Shown here piece after piece: positions 6,741-14,938 of a stretch of DNA of 64,000 bases (position 1 is the first letter of the stretch; each line of letters begins with the position of its first letter). The stretch covers positions 310,001 through 374,000 of the forward strand of contig CAWCUZ010000002.1 in the NCBI GenBank assembly GCA_963798795.1, read 5' to 3'. A model generated the notes under the pieces. It ran no database searches, was not told where the DNA came from, and worked only from the letters and a program-made list of their open reading frames with translations. The translations under genes were made by a program, and so were the position numbers. The stretch is from CAWCUZ01 sp963798795 (GTDB lineage: Bacteria > Acidobacteriota > Vicinamibacteria > Vicinamibacterales > SCN-69-37).

Positions 6741-8981
6741 CTACCGATCGATCAGCGGCTTCAGCCGGTCGAACGGAAAGGTCGACTCGAAGCGCGTCCG
6801 CCAGGCCTCGTCCGCCGGATTGCCGACCGACCAGCTCCAGGTCAGCACCAGAAGCTGGGCGTCGTGCGGGGAGCGGCCCCTGGCGAAATACTGCGGATTC
6901 AGTCGAACGATCTCGCGCCCCGCTTCCGCGTCCCCGTCGCTGAACGTGCCCCTGAAGCCGAACGAGGCGAGCACGGCCGGGCGGGTGAGGTCCGCCGCGC
7001 TCGCCTGTTCGCGGTAGCGGCGGATGTAGGCGACCTCTTCGTTCACGTCCGCACCGAGCCTGGCCTGATTGGCCGGCAGCCGCGCCTTCATCTCGGCGAG
7101 CGCCTTTTCCATTTCCGCCACGACCTGGTCGCGCATCGCCCCGGTCAGCTCCTTCCGGCTCTGTTCGATCTGCGCCTCGAACTGCTTGATGGTCTCCTCG
7201 AGTTCTGCGCTCGCCGAGGAGCCTTCCGAGGTCAAGTGCCGCTCCAGGGCATCGAGGAACTCCCCACGGGTGACCGCGGTGTACGGCACTTCGCCCTCGC
7301 GCGTCACGAGCACGGCGCGTCCCCGGAACGGCTCGAAGGCGGGATAGCCGCCGACCGTGCCGTCCCGGCGGGCGAGCTTGAACAGCTGGACGGCGGTGCC
7401 ATCCATCTCGACCGGTTCACCGAACGTCTCGATCAGGTCCCCAAGGTCGTTGGCCATGAGCCTGGCCTTGCTTCCGCTGCTGCCGATCTCGTGCACCGCG
7501 CCGCTGGCGGCATCGCACATCGACATGAGGTACATCGCCTCGAATCCGAACGCGATCGATCCGGCGAGCGGCGGCCGGCCCTCGCCGACGAGCCGCTGGC
7601 CCTCGGACTCGATCAGCACCGCGTCGGGGTAGTACGGCCCGCTGAGGAGCGTCCGGAATACGGACGCCCTGGTCAGGGCGGTCGTCTCCTCCGCTTTCGC
7701 GATCGCCGGCGAAGGCAGAACCGCGTCCTTGGCCACCGACCACGTGCCGTCGGGGCCGGCGGCCGGGATCGCGCACCGCGTCACCGTGGCCGGATCCAGC
7801 CTCGCACGCTCTCTCGGCACCCGGGCGAGGAGGCCGGACAGCCTGATCCCCGTCGTCAGGACCCGCCCGTCCGGCATCAGGTAGAGCGAGCGGTACCCGC
7901 CCGCGGCTGTGGCCGCGACGCCCTCGATTGGCACCGTGACCCGCCCGTCGACCCACGGCCCGTTGCTGAGCTCCGAGTAGGAGTTGCCGCCCCACGCGCG
8001 AACCGTCCCGTCGGCCAGCACGGCCAGGGCATGACACGCGGTCGAATTGGTTCCGAGCTGCCGGACGCTGGTCAGCCCGCCGATCGGCAGCGGCTTTGCG
8101 CTCTTCGACAGCTCGGTGTCCAGCACGCCGAGCAGGCCGCAGTCGTTCTTGCCCCACGCCACGACGGTGCCATCGTTCAGGAGTGCCAGGCCGGTCCGGC
8201 CCGCACCGTGAAGCGTCCTCACGTTCGTCAGGCCCGCCAGGCGCACCGGCGTCGCCTTGAAGTCCACGGCGTCGTCGCCCATCTGGCCGTACTCGTTGGC
8301 GCCCCATCCCCAGACCGACCCGTCCGCACGAAGCGCGAGGCCGAATTCGGATCCCGCGGCAATGCTGACGACGTTCGAGAGTCCGATCACGGGTCTGGGG
8401 AACGGCACGGCGTAGTGGCTTCCCGAGCCGGTGCCCTTGCCGTCACCGAGCGCGCCCAGCCGGCCGTCGCCCCAGGCGACGACGGTGCCGTCCTGGCGCA
8501 GGGCGAGTGCGAAGCGCAATCCGGCGGCGATCTGTCGGACGCCGGTCAGACCCGGCACGTGGGACGGGACCGGCACCGGGGGCATCGCCTGCCCCGGCCT
8601 CGGAAACACGCCGGCTGGTCCGAGTCCGAGCTGGCCTTCGCTGTCGTCTCCCCACGACATCACCGAGCCGTCGGCCAGCAGCACGAGAGCGAACTTCTCG
8701 CCCGCGGCGGCCGCGACCGCGCCGGACACCCCGGGCAGCACCGCCGGCTCGCGGCGCACGTTGACGGCGTCCAGCGTGCCGAGCCCGAGCTGTCCTTTGT
8801 CGTTGTCGCCCCAGACGAGCACCGTGCCGTCGGTGCGGACCGCGATGGTGTGGAACGGCCCCATGGCAACCGCCGGACGGGCTTCCGTGGGACGTTGAAT
8901 TTGAGGAAAACGCGCGTGCGCGGCGCCCGTTCCGACAACGGTTATGAGGCCAATCGCGACGGACGCGAGGATCGTCCGCAT
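6741..8981 (-). CDS. Secreted RCC1-repeat protein with C-terminal coiled-coil region
   Basis: About 746 residues. ATG 8981 gives a clean signal peptide (MRTILASVAIGLITVVGTGA, then AHA). Residues about 35-400 contain RCC1-type repeats of the form DGTVLVWGDNDKGQLGLG and ALRADGSVWGWGANEYGQMG, which build a seven-bladed propeller. The second half has an unassigned domain, then a charged helical segment near residues 590-640 (ELEETIKQFEAQIEQSRKEL), likely coiled coil. In bacteria such propellers act as extracytoplasmic interaction modules; no enzyme motif is seen. A second RCC1 gene lies at 14935-16169. An in-frame upstream start at 9020 is less likely because it would bury the signal peptide. Confidence 0.85.
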   Translation of the reverse strand: MRTILASVAIGLITVVGTGAAHARFPQIQRPTEARPAVAMGPFHTIAVRTDGTVLVWGDNDKGQLGLGTLDAVNVRREPAVLPGVSGAVAAAAGEKFALVLLADGSVMSWGDDSEGQLGLGPAGVFPRPGQAMPPVPVPSHVPGLTGVRQIAAGLRFALALRQDGTVVAWGDGRLGALGDGKGTGSGSHYAVPFPRPVIGLSNVVSIAAGSEFGLALRADGSVWGWGANEYGQMGDDAVDFKATPVRLAGLTNVRTLHGAGRTGLALLNDGTVVAWGKNDCGLLGVLDTELSKSAKPLPIGGLTSVRQLGTNSTACHALAVLADGTVRAWGGNSYSELSNGPWVDGRVTVPIEGVAATAAGGYRSLYLMPDGRVLTTGIRLSGLLARVPRERARLDPATVTRCAIPAAGPDGTWSVAKDAVLPSPAIAKAEETTALTRASVFRTLLSGPYYPDAVLIESEGQRLVGEGRPPLAGSIAFGFEAMYLMSMCDAASGAVHEIGSSGSKARLMANDLGDLIETFGEPVEMDGTAVQLFKLARRDGTVGGYPAFEPFRGRAVLVTREGEVPYTAVTRGEFLDALERHLTSEGSSASAELEETIKQFEAQIEQSRKELTGAMRDQVVAEMEKALAEMKARLPANQARLGADVNEEVAYIRRYREQASAADLTRPAVLASFGFRGTFSDGDAEAGREIVRLNPQYFARGRSPHDAQLLVLTWSWSVGNPADEAWRTRFESTFPFDRLKPLIDR

Positions 8982-9038
8982 GAGCGAACTGTAGAGCGAG
9001 CTCCCGGCGGCGTCAAACACGGGCGGGCCGCGCGGGCT

Positions 9039-9629
9039 CTACGGCGGGGGGCAATGGACCGAGCCGCAGTTGGTCAGCTCGGAGTGATCTCCCCGGAGGG
9101 CGGATCCGCTGCACGTCGTCCGGGCAAGGGATTGACCACCCGCACCGGCCCATATGACTGTCCGTCGGAAAGATCCTCCGAATACAGTATTCCTGCGCCG
9201 GACGCCTGCGCCGCCTGAACGATCAGAGCATCCCAAAATGAAATCTGGTACCGCACCTCCAGCTCGAACGCTTCCAGGATCGATTCGCCGCCATTCACGA
9301 TGACCTGCCAGGTCAGGTAGTCGGCGATGAGGTCGCGAGTGGCCCTGGCGTCGAGTGGCCGACGCGCCTTCCTCCGCAGGTTGTCGACGAAGTACTTGTC
9401 GCTCATGGAGCTCGTCGCGCGACCCGGCAGGCGCCCACTGCAGGTCCATGCCCTCGCGCAGCCTGGCGAGCGCGCGGCGACGCGCCTTGTCGAAGGCTTT
9501 GCGCTCCCGCACAATCGCTTCGAGCCGGTCGGCGAGCAGGGCGCTGATCGACCGCCCCTCCTCGGCCGCGACGACCCGTGCCTCGCGCAGCAGATCGGCA
9601 TCCAGCTTGAGCGTGACATTGGTTTTCAT
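9039..9629 (-). CDS. VapB-like antitoxin whose stop codon appears lost
   Basis: Residues 1-77 (MKTNVTLKLDADLLREARVV ... SRDELHER) form a ribbon-helix-helix type antitoxin of the VapB class, a homodimeric DNA-binding repressor and PIN-toxin inhibitor. Codon 78 is CAA (9398-9396), exactly where TAA would end the antitoxin in an overlapping ATGAGCGATAA junction. In the toxin frame the same base is the third position of an Asp codon (GAC versus GAT), so the change is silent there. The antitoxin frame therefore reads on for about 118 unrelated residues to 9039. A functional antitoxin with a long tail is possible but doubtful. Confidence 0.7.
   Translation of the reverse strand: MKTNVTLKLDADLLREARVVAAEEGRSISALLADRLEAIVRERKAFDKARRRALARLREGMDLQWAPAGSRDELHERQVLRRQPAEEGASATRRQGHSRPHRRLPDLAGHREWRRIDPGSVRAGGAVPDFILGCSDRSGGAGVRRRNTVFGGSFRRTVIWAGAGGQSLARTTCSGSALRGDHSELTNCGSVHCPPP
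9074..9406 (-). CDS. PIN-domain VapC-like toxin with an internal deletion
   Basis: A 110-residue product starting MSDKYFVD at ATG 9406, inside the end of the antitoxin core. The second half matches PIN toxins well: ADYLTWQVIVNGGESILEAF, SFWDALIVQAAQASGAGILY, SEDLSDGQ, VVNPL. Usual members are about 140-150 residues; here VD is followed at once by NLRRKARRPL, so roughly 45-50 residues are missing in frame. That removes the VDTN context and most of the second acidic active-site region. PIN toxins are Mg-dependent RNases; this one is probably inactive, which would remove selection on the antitoxin. Confidence 0.75.
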   Translation of the reverse strand: MSDKYFVDNLRRKARRPLDARATRDLIADYLTWQVIVNGGESILEAFELEVRYQISFWDALIVQAAQASGAGILYSEDLSDGQSYGPVRVVNPLPGRRAADPPSGEITPS

Positions 9630-9671
9630 GGCCGCGCCAGTGTCGCACGATGGTCGCGTGCAGCACAGGGT

Positions 9672-9861
9672 TACGTGCCGTGCATTGAGCCCGAAGGCGT
9701 GGCCGGCGCCGACCCGATCGACTTGCGGCCCCGACTCGAGATTCGAGTCGCGAGCGTCGGCGATCCCATCGCGTTGAAAGTGCTCTCGCGGGATGACGAG
9801 ACGCGTCCCCAGGATCTGATGGACTTGGGCGTATTTGCGGGAGAAGCCACGCCGCGAGCCG
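9672..9861 (+). pseudogene. Remnant of an AbiEii-like nucleotidyltransferase
   Basis: The plus strand reads IEPEGVAGADPIDL and, after a short gap, VASVGDPIALKVLSRDDETR with PQDLMDL. This is the conserved middle of minimal nucleotidyltransferases of the AbiEii/DUF1814 kind, where LIALKLLARDD-x-RPQD is typical. No start codon, N-terminal GGT motif or plausible C-terminus accompanies it. It lies between the damaged VapBC pair and the glycosyltransferases and explains the 278-bp gap. It belongs to the same accessory debris. Confidence 0.45.
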
Positions 9862-9907
9862 GGATGCCCCGCCCGGCGGGCGGCACTGACTCAGCGCGGA
9901 CAGGCCA

Positions 9908-10693
9908 CTAGCCCGCGAGCCAGTCCGCCATGCAGAATCCAGCTGGAAGCGGCAGAGTCAACCCTTCCCGCACGTTGCGCTGGCCCAGCGAGCCTTCCGG
10001 TTTGATCCGGATCATGTGCACGGTATCCGGCACAACCCTGTGGACAACTCCACTCGCGAGGGTGCTGACGTTCCAGGCCCAGTCCTCAACCCCGAACCCC
10101 CGCTCCCGGTCAACGGCATGATATCGGCATGTCTCGAACACCTCCCTCCTGGCAAAGGCATTCGCAGACCACAAGTTGTTCAGGAGCAACGCCGCCCTGT
10201 TGAAACCCGGCTCGTCGCTGCTCACATGGCGGAACAAAAACGATCGACACGCTGGCGATGGTGACTGGCCGGCCGATGGGCAGTCGAAGTCTCTTTCATC
10301 GAAATAGTACAACATCTCTGGATGGTATATTGCGTCCTGCCCCGTCTCGGCCAGGGCCATTCGATACGCTTCGACCAGCCACCGCTCTCCCCAGAGGTCA
10401 TCACCGTCCAGGAATGCCAGGTACTCTCCCGGCATACGATCTGTCGCATCATTGCGGCTGCGCCCCAGATCCCCGTTGTCGACCTCACGGACCTCCAGGT
10501 AGGAGCCGAACTCCCGGACAAGCGTGGCGGTGACGTCGTCCGGACGGTCCATGATGGCCAGCGCGTCAACCGTCAGCCCATGCGATCGGGTGACACCGAC
10601 CAGCCTCTGCAGGCTTTTCAAGGCCGGCACGGCGTATGGCCCCTCGCGATGGAAGGTTATCGCGACAGATATGGCTGCAGCGTTAGTGTTCAC
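9908..10693 (-). CDS. Family 2 glycosyltransferase
   Basis: A 261-residue single-domain protein with the GT-A pattern of GT2 enzymes: an N-terminal beta strand (SVAITFHREGPYAVPALKSL), then GRSRNDATDRMPGEYLAFLD running into GDDLW. The DGDD at about residues 95-98 is the metal and nucleotide-sugar binding D-x-D. The C-terminal part (RGFGVEDWAWNV) fits the acceptor/catalytic ED region. It would transfer a sugar from a nucleotide donor to a surface polysaccharide or glycan; donor and acceptor are unknown. It starts at GTG 10693, overlapping the upstream glycosyltransferase stop by GTGA, so the two are co-translated. There is no signal peptide or membrane helix. Confidence 0.85.
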   Translation of the reverse strand: MNTNAAAISVAITFHREGPYAVPALKSLQRLVGVTRSHGLTVDALAIMDRPDDVTATLVREFGSYLEVREVDNGDLGRSRNDATDRMPGEYLAFLDGDDLWGERWLVEAYRMALAETGQDAIYHPEMLYYFDERDFDCPSAGQSPSPACRSFLFRHVSSDEPGFNRAALLLNNLWSANAFARREVFETCRYHAVDRERGFGVEDWAWNVSTLASGVVHRVVPDTVHMIRIKPEGSLGQRNVREGLTLPLPAGFCMADWLAG

Positions 10694-12579
10694 GCGAATA
10701 GATCCCGCAGGCGAGAGGCATGGGCTTCCGGAGAATGACGGGACACGACGTGCTCGTACGCCGCCTCAACCATGACTTTCAGGTCGTCCACACTCTTTGA
10801 TGCGAGACGATCCATCGCTGTGAGGAACCGGGCCGAGGTCGCATCGTCCGAGTCCTGCACCCCGACGAACTCCGCGCACGACGGCGACAACGTGTCCCTG
10901 AGGCCCCCCACATCGGCAAGCACAAGAGGCAGGGCATGCTGAGTCATCTCGAGCACCGTGTTCGGCATGCCCTCGAACCGGCTCGTGAACAGGAAGGCGT
11001 CGTACCCAGTCAGGTCGGCCCCTGGAACGTCTTCCACCACTCCGCCCACGACGACATTCGGCTGGTCGAGACCGAGTGCGGCGGCGCGCTCGCCGCCTGG
11101 ACCGTGCACCTGGAAAGCGTCGTGCGGCCGGGCGCTCGCGAGGCGCGCCAGGATCGATGTGCCCTTGAACGGCTCGAGCCTCGACAGCCAGAGCCATCGC
11201 CTCACTCGTCCGTGTTGCACCAGACGGCTGGCTCTCTGTTGCCAGCGGTTCTGGACGATCGCGCGCGGGGCAGGCAGCTGTCGCGCGGGAAGACAGACCA
11301 CGCCCTTCGCGGCGAACGAGCCGAAATGTGCATTGAAATAGTCGGCCATCGGCCGATTATCCGTAAGCGCGATGGCATGCGGCAGCGTCTGTCTCGGAAA
11401 ACGTGCGGCGCACGGGGCCCCAACGGCTCCGGGGCTGAGGCTGAAATAGGCACACAGTATCGTCGTGTTCTGGGAAAGCCCACGACCAAAGACCGACACG
11501 GCATCCAGACCAAGGCGGCTGTTCACAACCAGAAGGTATTTCGGTCTGATGGCATTCAGCATCCGGGCGAAGACCGTGATCTGGTCGCCTGCTTCAGATA
11601 TGTCCTTCCAGAACACCAGATGGGCTGCCCGTAGCGGCCTCAGCGCGTGCAGACGCCACCACTCTCCGGCTTCATGTTCCGTTTGGTCGGTGACAACAAT
11701 CTGGACCCGGCGGCCCATGTCGTTGGCGAGGACATCGACGATGTCGGCAGCGTACTTCTCAGCACCTCCAGGCACCAGGAACGGGATCGCGACGACAGTG
11801 TCCGGGCCGGAACACATCGCGCTGAATATGCCCTCGACGTCGACCCGGTCGCGCGCCCAGAGATCCGTCGCAACGAAACGCGGTAGCGATCTGATGGCGG
11901 TCGCGCCGGGAGCGAACAGAGCAGGGTCGTAGCAGCCTTGCGCTTCAATCTGGTGAAGTATTGACGCCGACACGGTAACGGTCGATACCGCGACCGCCTC
12001 GCCCTGCCAGTCGAATCCTTGCGGAGCGCGGGGCGGACGCCTGCCGCGCAGGTCCGCGCCCCAGGTGACAGTCAGGTCCGGCGCAAGCGCCCGACCTTCA
12101 CGCATGCCCCACCGGAGCCAGTGCGCCGCGGCGTGCGCCAGGCGTTCAGCGCTCCGAAGACCACCGCGAGCGCCATCGCTCGCCACGTCCGGATTGCGGG
12201 CGAGATACTCGTCCGGGTCGAGGTGAGCGAGCACGAATTCCGCGAACAGCTCGTCGTTGGGCTGAATGGCCGGATAGTGCGCGACGAGCTCTCCAAGCGG
12301 CACGTGGCTGAAGCGGGCGGCGACAGTCTGGCCGGCGACCGAAAAGAGCGTCCAGCGGGAGGCCAGCTCCGGGGGAAGAGAATCGGCTGGCCGCACCACG
12401 AGGGAAGCACACAGAACGCGCCCCTCGCCCATCCCCCATTCGAGCCAGTGCGTGAGCGGATCGACTCGCGCAGCCGCGACGTCGGGATAGCGACGGAGGT
12501 ACTCAGCGGGCTCGAAGCGATCGCCCAGGAACGCCGCGAACGCCCGCTCGTCGCTGGCGATGTGTTCCATGTCCCTCAA
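10690..12579 (-). CDS. Family 4-like glycosyltransferase with N-terminal EGR repeats
   Basis: 629 residues. The N-terminal third has two related repeats: FEPAEYLRRYPDVAAARVDP with HWLEWGMGEGR, and LDPDEYLARNPDVAS with HWLRWGMREGR. Such repeats are found fused to glycosyltransferases of surface polysaccharide clusters. The rest is GT-B like: PFLVPGGAEKYAADIVDVLA, and in the C-terminal Rossmann half RRWLWLSRLEPFKGTSILAR, DAFLFTSRFEGMPNTVLEMT and ALPLVLADVGGL. The E-x7-E type motif (FEGMPNTVLE) binds the nucleotide sugar. It ends overlapping the GT2 gene. The true start may be ATG 12570. Some DNA here is less GC-rich than its surroundings, suggesting possible transfer. Confidence 0.85.
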   Translation of the reverse strand: MRDMEHIASDERAFAAFLGDRFEPAEYLRRYPDVAAARVDPLTHWLEWGMGEGRVLCASLVVRPADSLPPELASRWTLFSVAGQTVAARFSHVPLGELVAHYPAIQPNDELFAEFVLAHLDPDEYLARNPDVASDGARGGLRSAERLAHAAAHWLRWGMREGRALAPDLTVTWGADLRGRRPPRAPQGFDWQGEAVAVSTVTVSASILHQIEAQGCYDPALFAPGATAIRSLPRFVATDLWARDRVDVEGIFSAMCSGPDTVVAIPFLVPGGAEKYAADIVDVLANDMGRRVQIVVTDQTEHEAGEWWRLHALRPLRAAHLVFWKDISEAGDQITVFARMLNAIRPKYLLVVNSRLGLDAVSVFGRGLSQNTTILCAYFSLSPGAVGAPCAARFPRQTLPHAIALTDNRPMADYFNAHFGSFAAKGVVCLPARQLPAPRAIVQNRWQQRASRLVQHGRVRRWLWLSRLEPFKGTSILARLASARPHDAFQVHGPGGERAAALGLDQPNVVVGGVVEDVPGADLTGYDAFLFTSRFEGMPNTVLEMTQHALPLVLADVGGLRDTLSPSCAEFVGVQDSDDATSARFLTAMDRLASKSVDDLKVMVEAAYEHVVSRHSPEAHASRLRDLFA

Positions 12580-12640
12580 GAGCGCGCGACCAGGGCGACG
12601 ACGCCCGCTGCCTCCGCGCGGTCGCTGCCGCGGAAGCTGC

Positions 12641-13696
12641 TCATCGAGCAGCAGCCGCAGGGCGACGCGTGAGCCCGCGAAGGAACGGCAGGACGTCCCG
12701 GGAATAGTACGGCTCCTCGGTACCCCAGAAGAGGTAGTCGAGGCGAAGATCCTCGACGGCGAACCGATAGAGCTCCGCGACGGTCACGCGGGCGCCCGTG
12801 GCCGGGTTCCGGTCGGCGAGGTTGCCGTCCTGCACGGCGACGCCGGCCGGCACACCGGCGCGGCGCGCCGCGATGAGCGGATAGCCGTGGTTCTGCTGGC
12901 CCTTACGGTACGGCAGCAGGTCGGGTCCGCCGATGCCGACGCCAATGCGGGCGGCGTGCGCGTAGACGGCCCGGAGATAGCCGTGGTCGGTCCAGGGCAG
13001 CCACTCGCCAGGCATGAAGTTGGCGTACTGAATCACCGTCGAGCGCGGAAAGGCGCGGCGCGCCGCCGTCATCATCGCCTCGATCCCCTCGACGTAGCCC
13101 TCGTACGTGAAGCCCCGCGGATGAAGCCGGCCGGTTTCGCCGAAGTCGACCGCCGTCTCGGCGAGGTTGATCCCCTCGACGCGCCCGTCGAAGGCCTGGC
13201 CGAGCACGTCGAGGAGCTTCGCGAATCGCGCGCGCACGGCCGGATCCCAGCGGCGCGCCACCCACCCATCGAACACGGCCTTCGACTCGTCATTTCCCGC
13301 GTAGTCGTATTTGCGCGCGACGCCACCGCCGAACGCGGGATCGGTCCGGAGGTACTCGGGCACGACGACGTGTTCGGAGAACGAGACGTCCTGGAGCTGC
13401 ATCCACAGGCGCTTGCCGTGCCGCTCGAGAAACGCGCGGTCGTCGAGCACCGGCTGGAGCGCGTAGCGGTCGCGCTCCGGCTCGAGCTCGCGCCACGTGT
13501 ACTCGAGTTGCGCCCCGGCAATGGCGGCCGCGTCGAGAAATGTGCGCTCGGCGATACGCTGGCGCTCGCGGCCGAAGAACACATAGTGCTTCGGCGCGTC
13601 CGCCGCGACGCGCCCGGTGACCACACTGGCGGCCGCGATGGCCAGCAGCAGAACCGCAGCCGGCCGGTTCGTCCTGACGACGGCGCGTGGAATCAC
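12641..13696 (-). CDS. Secreted protein of unknown function, possibly a TIM-barrel glycosidase
   Basis: About 351 residues from GTG 13696. That start gives a signal peptide (TNRPAAVLLLAIAAASVVTG, cleaved near VAADA). The mature part has barrel-like features: GAQLEYTWRELEPERDRYAL, then RLWMQLQDVSF, EGINLAETAVDFGE and VIQYANFMPGEW. Acidic residues sit at strand ends (NLAETA, DYLFWGTEEPYY), as in retaining glycoside hydrolases, but I cannot name a family and assign no activity. It heads the transcription unit with the two glycosyltransferases (61-bp gap), so a role in cell-surface polysaccharide is plausible. The longer frame upstream of 13696 lacks protein-like character. Confidence 0.65.
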   Translation of the reverse strand: MIPRAVVRTNRPAAVLLLAIAAASVVTGRVAADAPKHYVFFGRERQRIAERTFLDAAAIAGAQLEYTWRELEPERDRYALQPVLDDRAFLERHGKRLWMQLQDVSFSEHVVVPEYLRTDPAFGGGVARKYDYAGNDESKAVFDGWVARRWDPAVRARFAKLLDVLGQAFDGRVEGINLAETAVDFGETGRLHPRGFTYEGYVEGIEAMMTAARRAFPRSTVIQYANFMPGEWLPWTDHGYLRAVYAHAARIGVGIGGPDLLPYRKGQQNHGYPLIAARRAGVPAGVAVQDGNLADRNPATGARVTVAELYRFAVEDLRLDYLFWGTEEPYYSRDVLPFLRGLTRRPAAAAR

Positions 13697-14014
13697 TGGT
13701 CGACGCTCCGGATGAACCGGACGACTTCGCCCACCCGGCCCGCCACATGATACACGGCGACCGCCGGCCCGTAACCGTGCCGCTGCGTCGCGTACAAGCG
13801 CGAACGCGGGGTGCCTCGAATACCCGCACCCTGGCCGGCGGGATCCCGACCTTGCGGCGTGGCTGGTGGCGCGCTCCATGCCCGGTTTCTTCGGCCGGCG
13901 CCCAGGGCCTGCCGCAGGCGGCTGGAGGCGGCTTGATTCGGCCACGTCTGCGAGCTAGCCTGCACTGGTTCAGGGCCGTTCGCGGGAGCAGAGTCTGAGA
14001 ACAGGAGTTTCGCC

Positions 14015-14938
14015 ATGAGACTGAGAACGTCCGCTCTCGTCCTGTGTCTCGTCATCGGCGGCGTCAGCCTGCCGGCGCGGCAGTCTTCACTGCCGAAGGT
14101 CGGTGTCACCGTCAAGGAAGTCCAGGCGTGGGTCACGGACATGATCTACCAGTCCACCGCGGCTGAGAGTGTCTGGATCAGGGACGTGGCCCCAGGTCTC
14201 TCGCCCGCTGCAATCAACGCGATCCAGGCGATGAGCCCGGCCGAGAAGCTGGCGCTGACGCAGGAGGTGCTCACCGCAATCAAGACGACGCTGACGTCTC
14301 CGGCCTTCCGCGCGGAGCATACGGCCAGGATCGGCAAACAGGCCAACAACACGGCCGTCGATCACGGCGTCAATGCCGACACCTACGGAACCAGCCGCGA
14401 CATGGATGCCGTCACCGCGTCCCGGATCGCCAGGATGATTCAGATGCTCCGCTCGTTGCCGCCACAGGCCGTTCAGCAGGCGTTCGAGGACGAGCGCGCC
14501 GAACTGGCCGAGACGATCAAGGACGAGACCGGCGAGGAGCGCGCGAAGGCGCAGAAGTACCTGACCGAACTCAATACGCTGGCGCCGCTCATGAAGTCCA
14601 ATCCGGAGGAGTTCACGAAGCAGTACACGCTCGCCAAGTCCGCGTCCCTGGGCGGACCCGACACCGAAGCCAAGTTCCAGGCGGTGACGGCCAGCGCCGA
14701 GGACACGGAGAAGATCCGGATGGAGCAGGTGAACTGGAACAGATACAACCTGAACCAGATCCTCAAGAAGAACCTCAACAAGTTCGTGGAGCAGGCCACC
14801 CAGGTGGACCTCAAACAGCTCGCCACCATTCCGAAGGACGGCGAGATCTGGGGCCTGGATCAGATGGAACTCTATCTGGGTCCGCCGTCGATCGCCGCGG
14901 CCGTCCAGTTCGCGCGCGCGTGGCTGAAGGAACTCTAA
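14015..14938 (+). CDS. Secreted helical protein of unknown function
   Basis: 307 residues. The signal peptide is MRLRTSALVLCLVIGGVSLP, cleaved before RQSS. The mature protein is largely alpha-helical, Lys/Glu/Gln-rich, with the segments SPAFRAEHTARIGKQANN near residue 95 and a final ARAWLKEL. The gene at 16166-16984 shares the layout (signal peptide, SPAFKTAYANL, helical Glu/Ala-rich middle, ending AEAWLKEIGP), so the two look like distant paralogues flanking an RCC1 gene. AGGAG upstream supports ATG 14015. The 3' end overlaps the convergent RCC1 gene by 4 bp. No enzyme motif is visible. Confidence 0.8.
   Translation: MRLRTSALVLCLVIGGVSLPARQSSLPKVGVTVKEVQAWVTDMIYQSTAAESVWIRDVAPGLSPAAINAIQAMSPAEKLALTQEVLTAIKTTLTSPAFRAEHTARIGKQANNTAVDHGVNADTYGTSRDMDAVTASRIARMIQMLRSLPPQAVQQAFEDERAELAETIKDETGEERAKAQKYLTELNTLAPLMKSNPEEFTKQYTLAKSASLGGPDTEAKFQAVTASAEDTEKIRMEQVNWNRYNLNQILKKNLNKFVEQATQVDLKQLATIPKDGEIWGLDQMELYLGPPSIAAAVQFARAWLKEL

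Noticed and set aside
13693..13850. C-terminal fragment of another minus-strand gene (ending VAGRVGEVVRFIRSVDQ) just before the secreted protein at 13696
   Set aside because: The end overlaps the next start by GTGA and looks protein-like, but I could not recognise a family or a start, so it is not listed as a feature.
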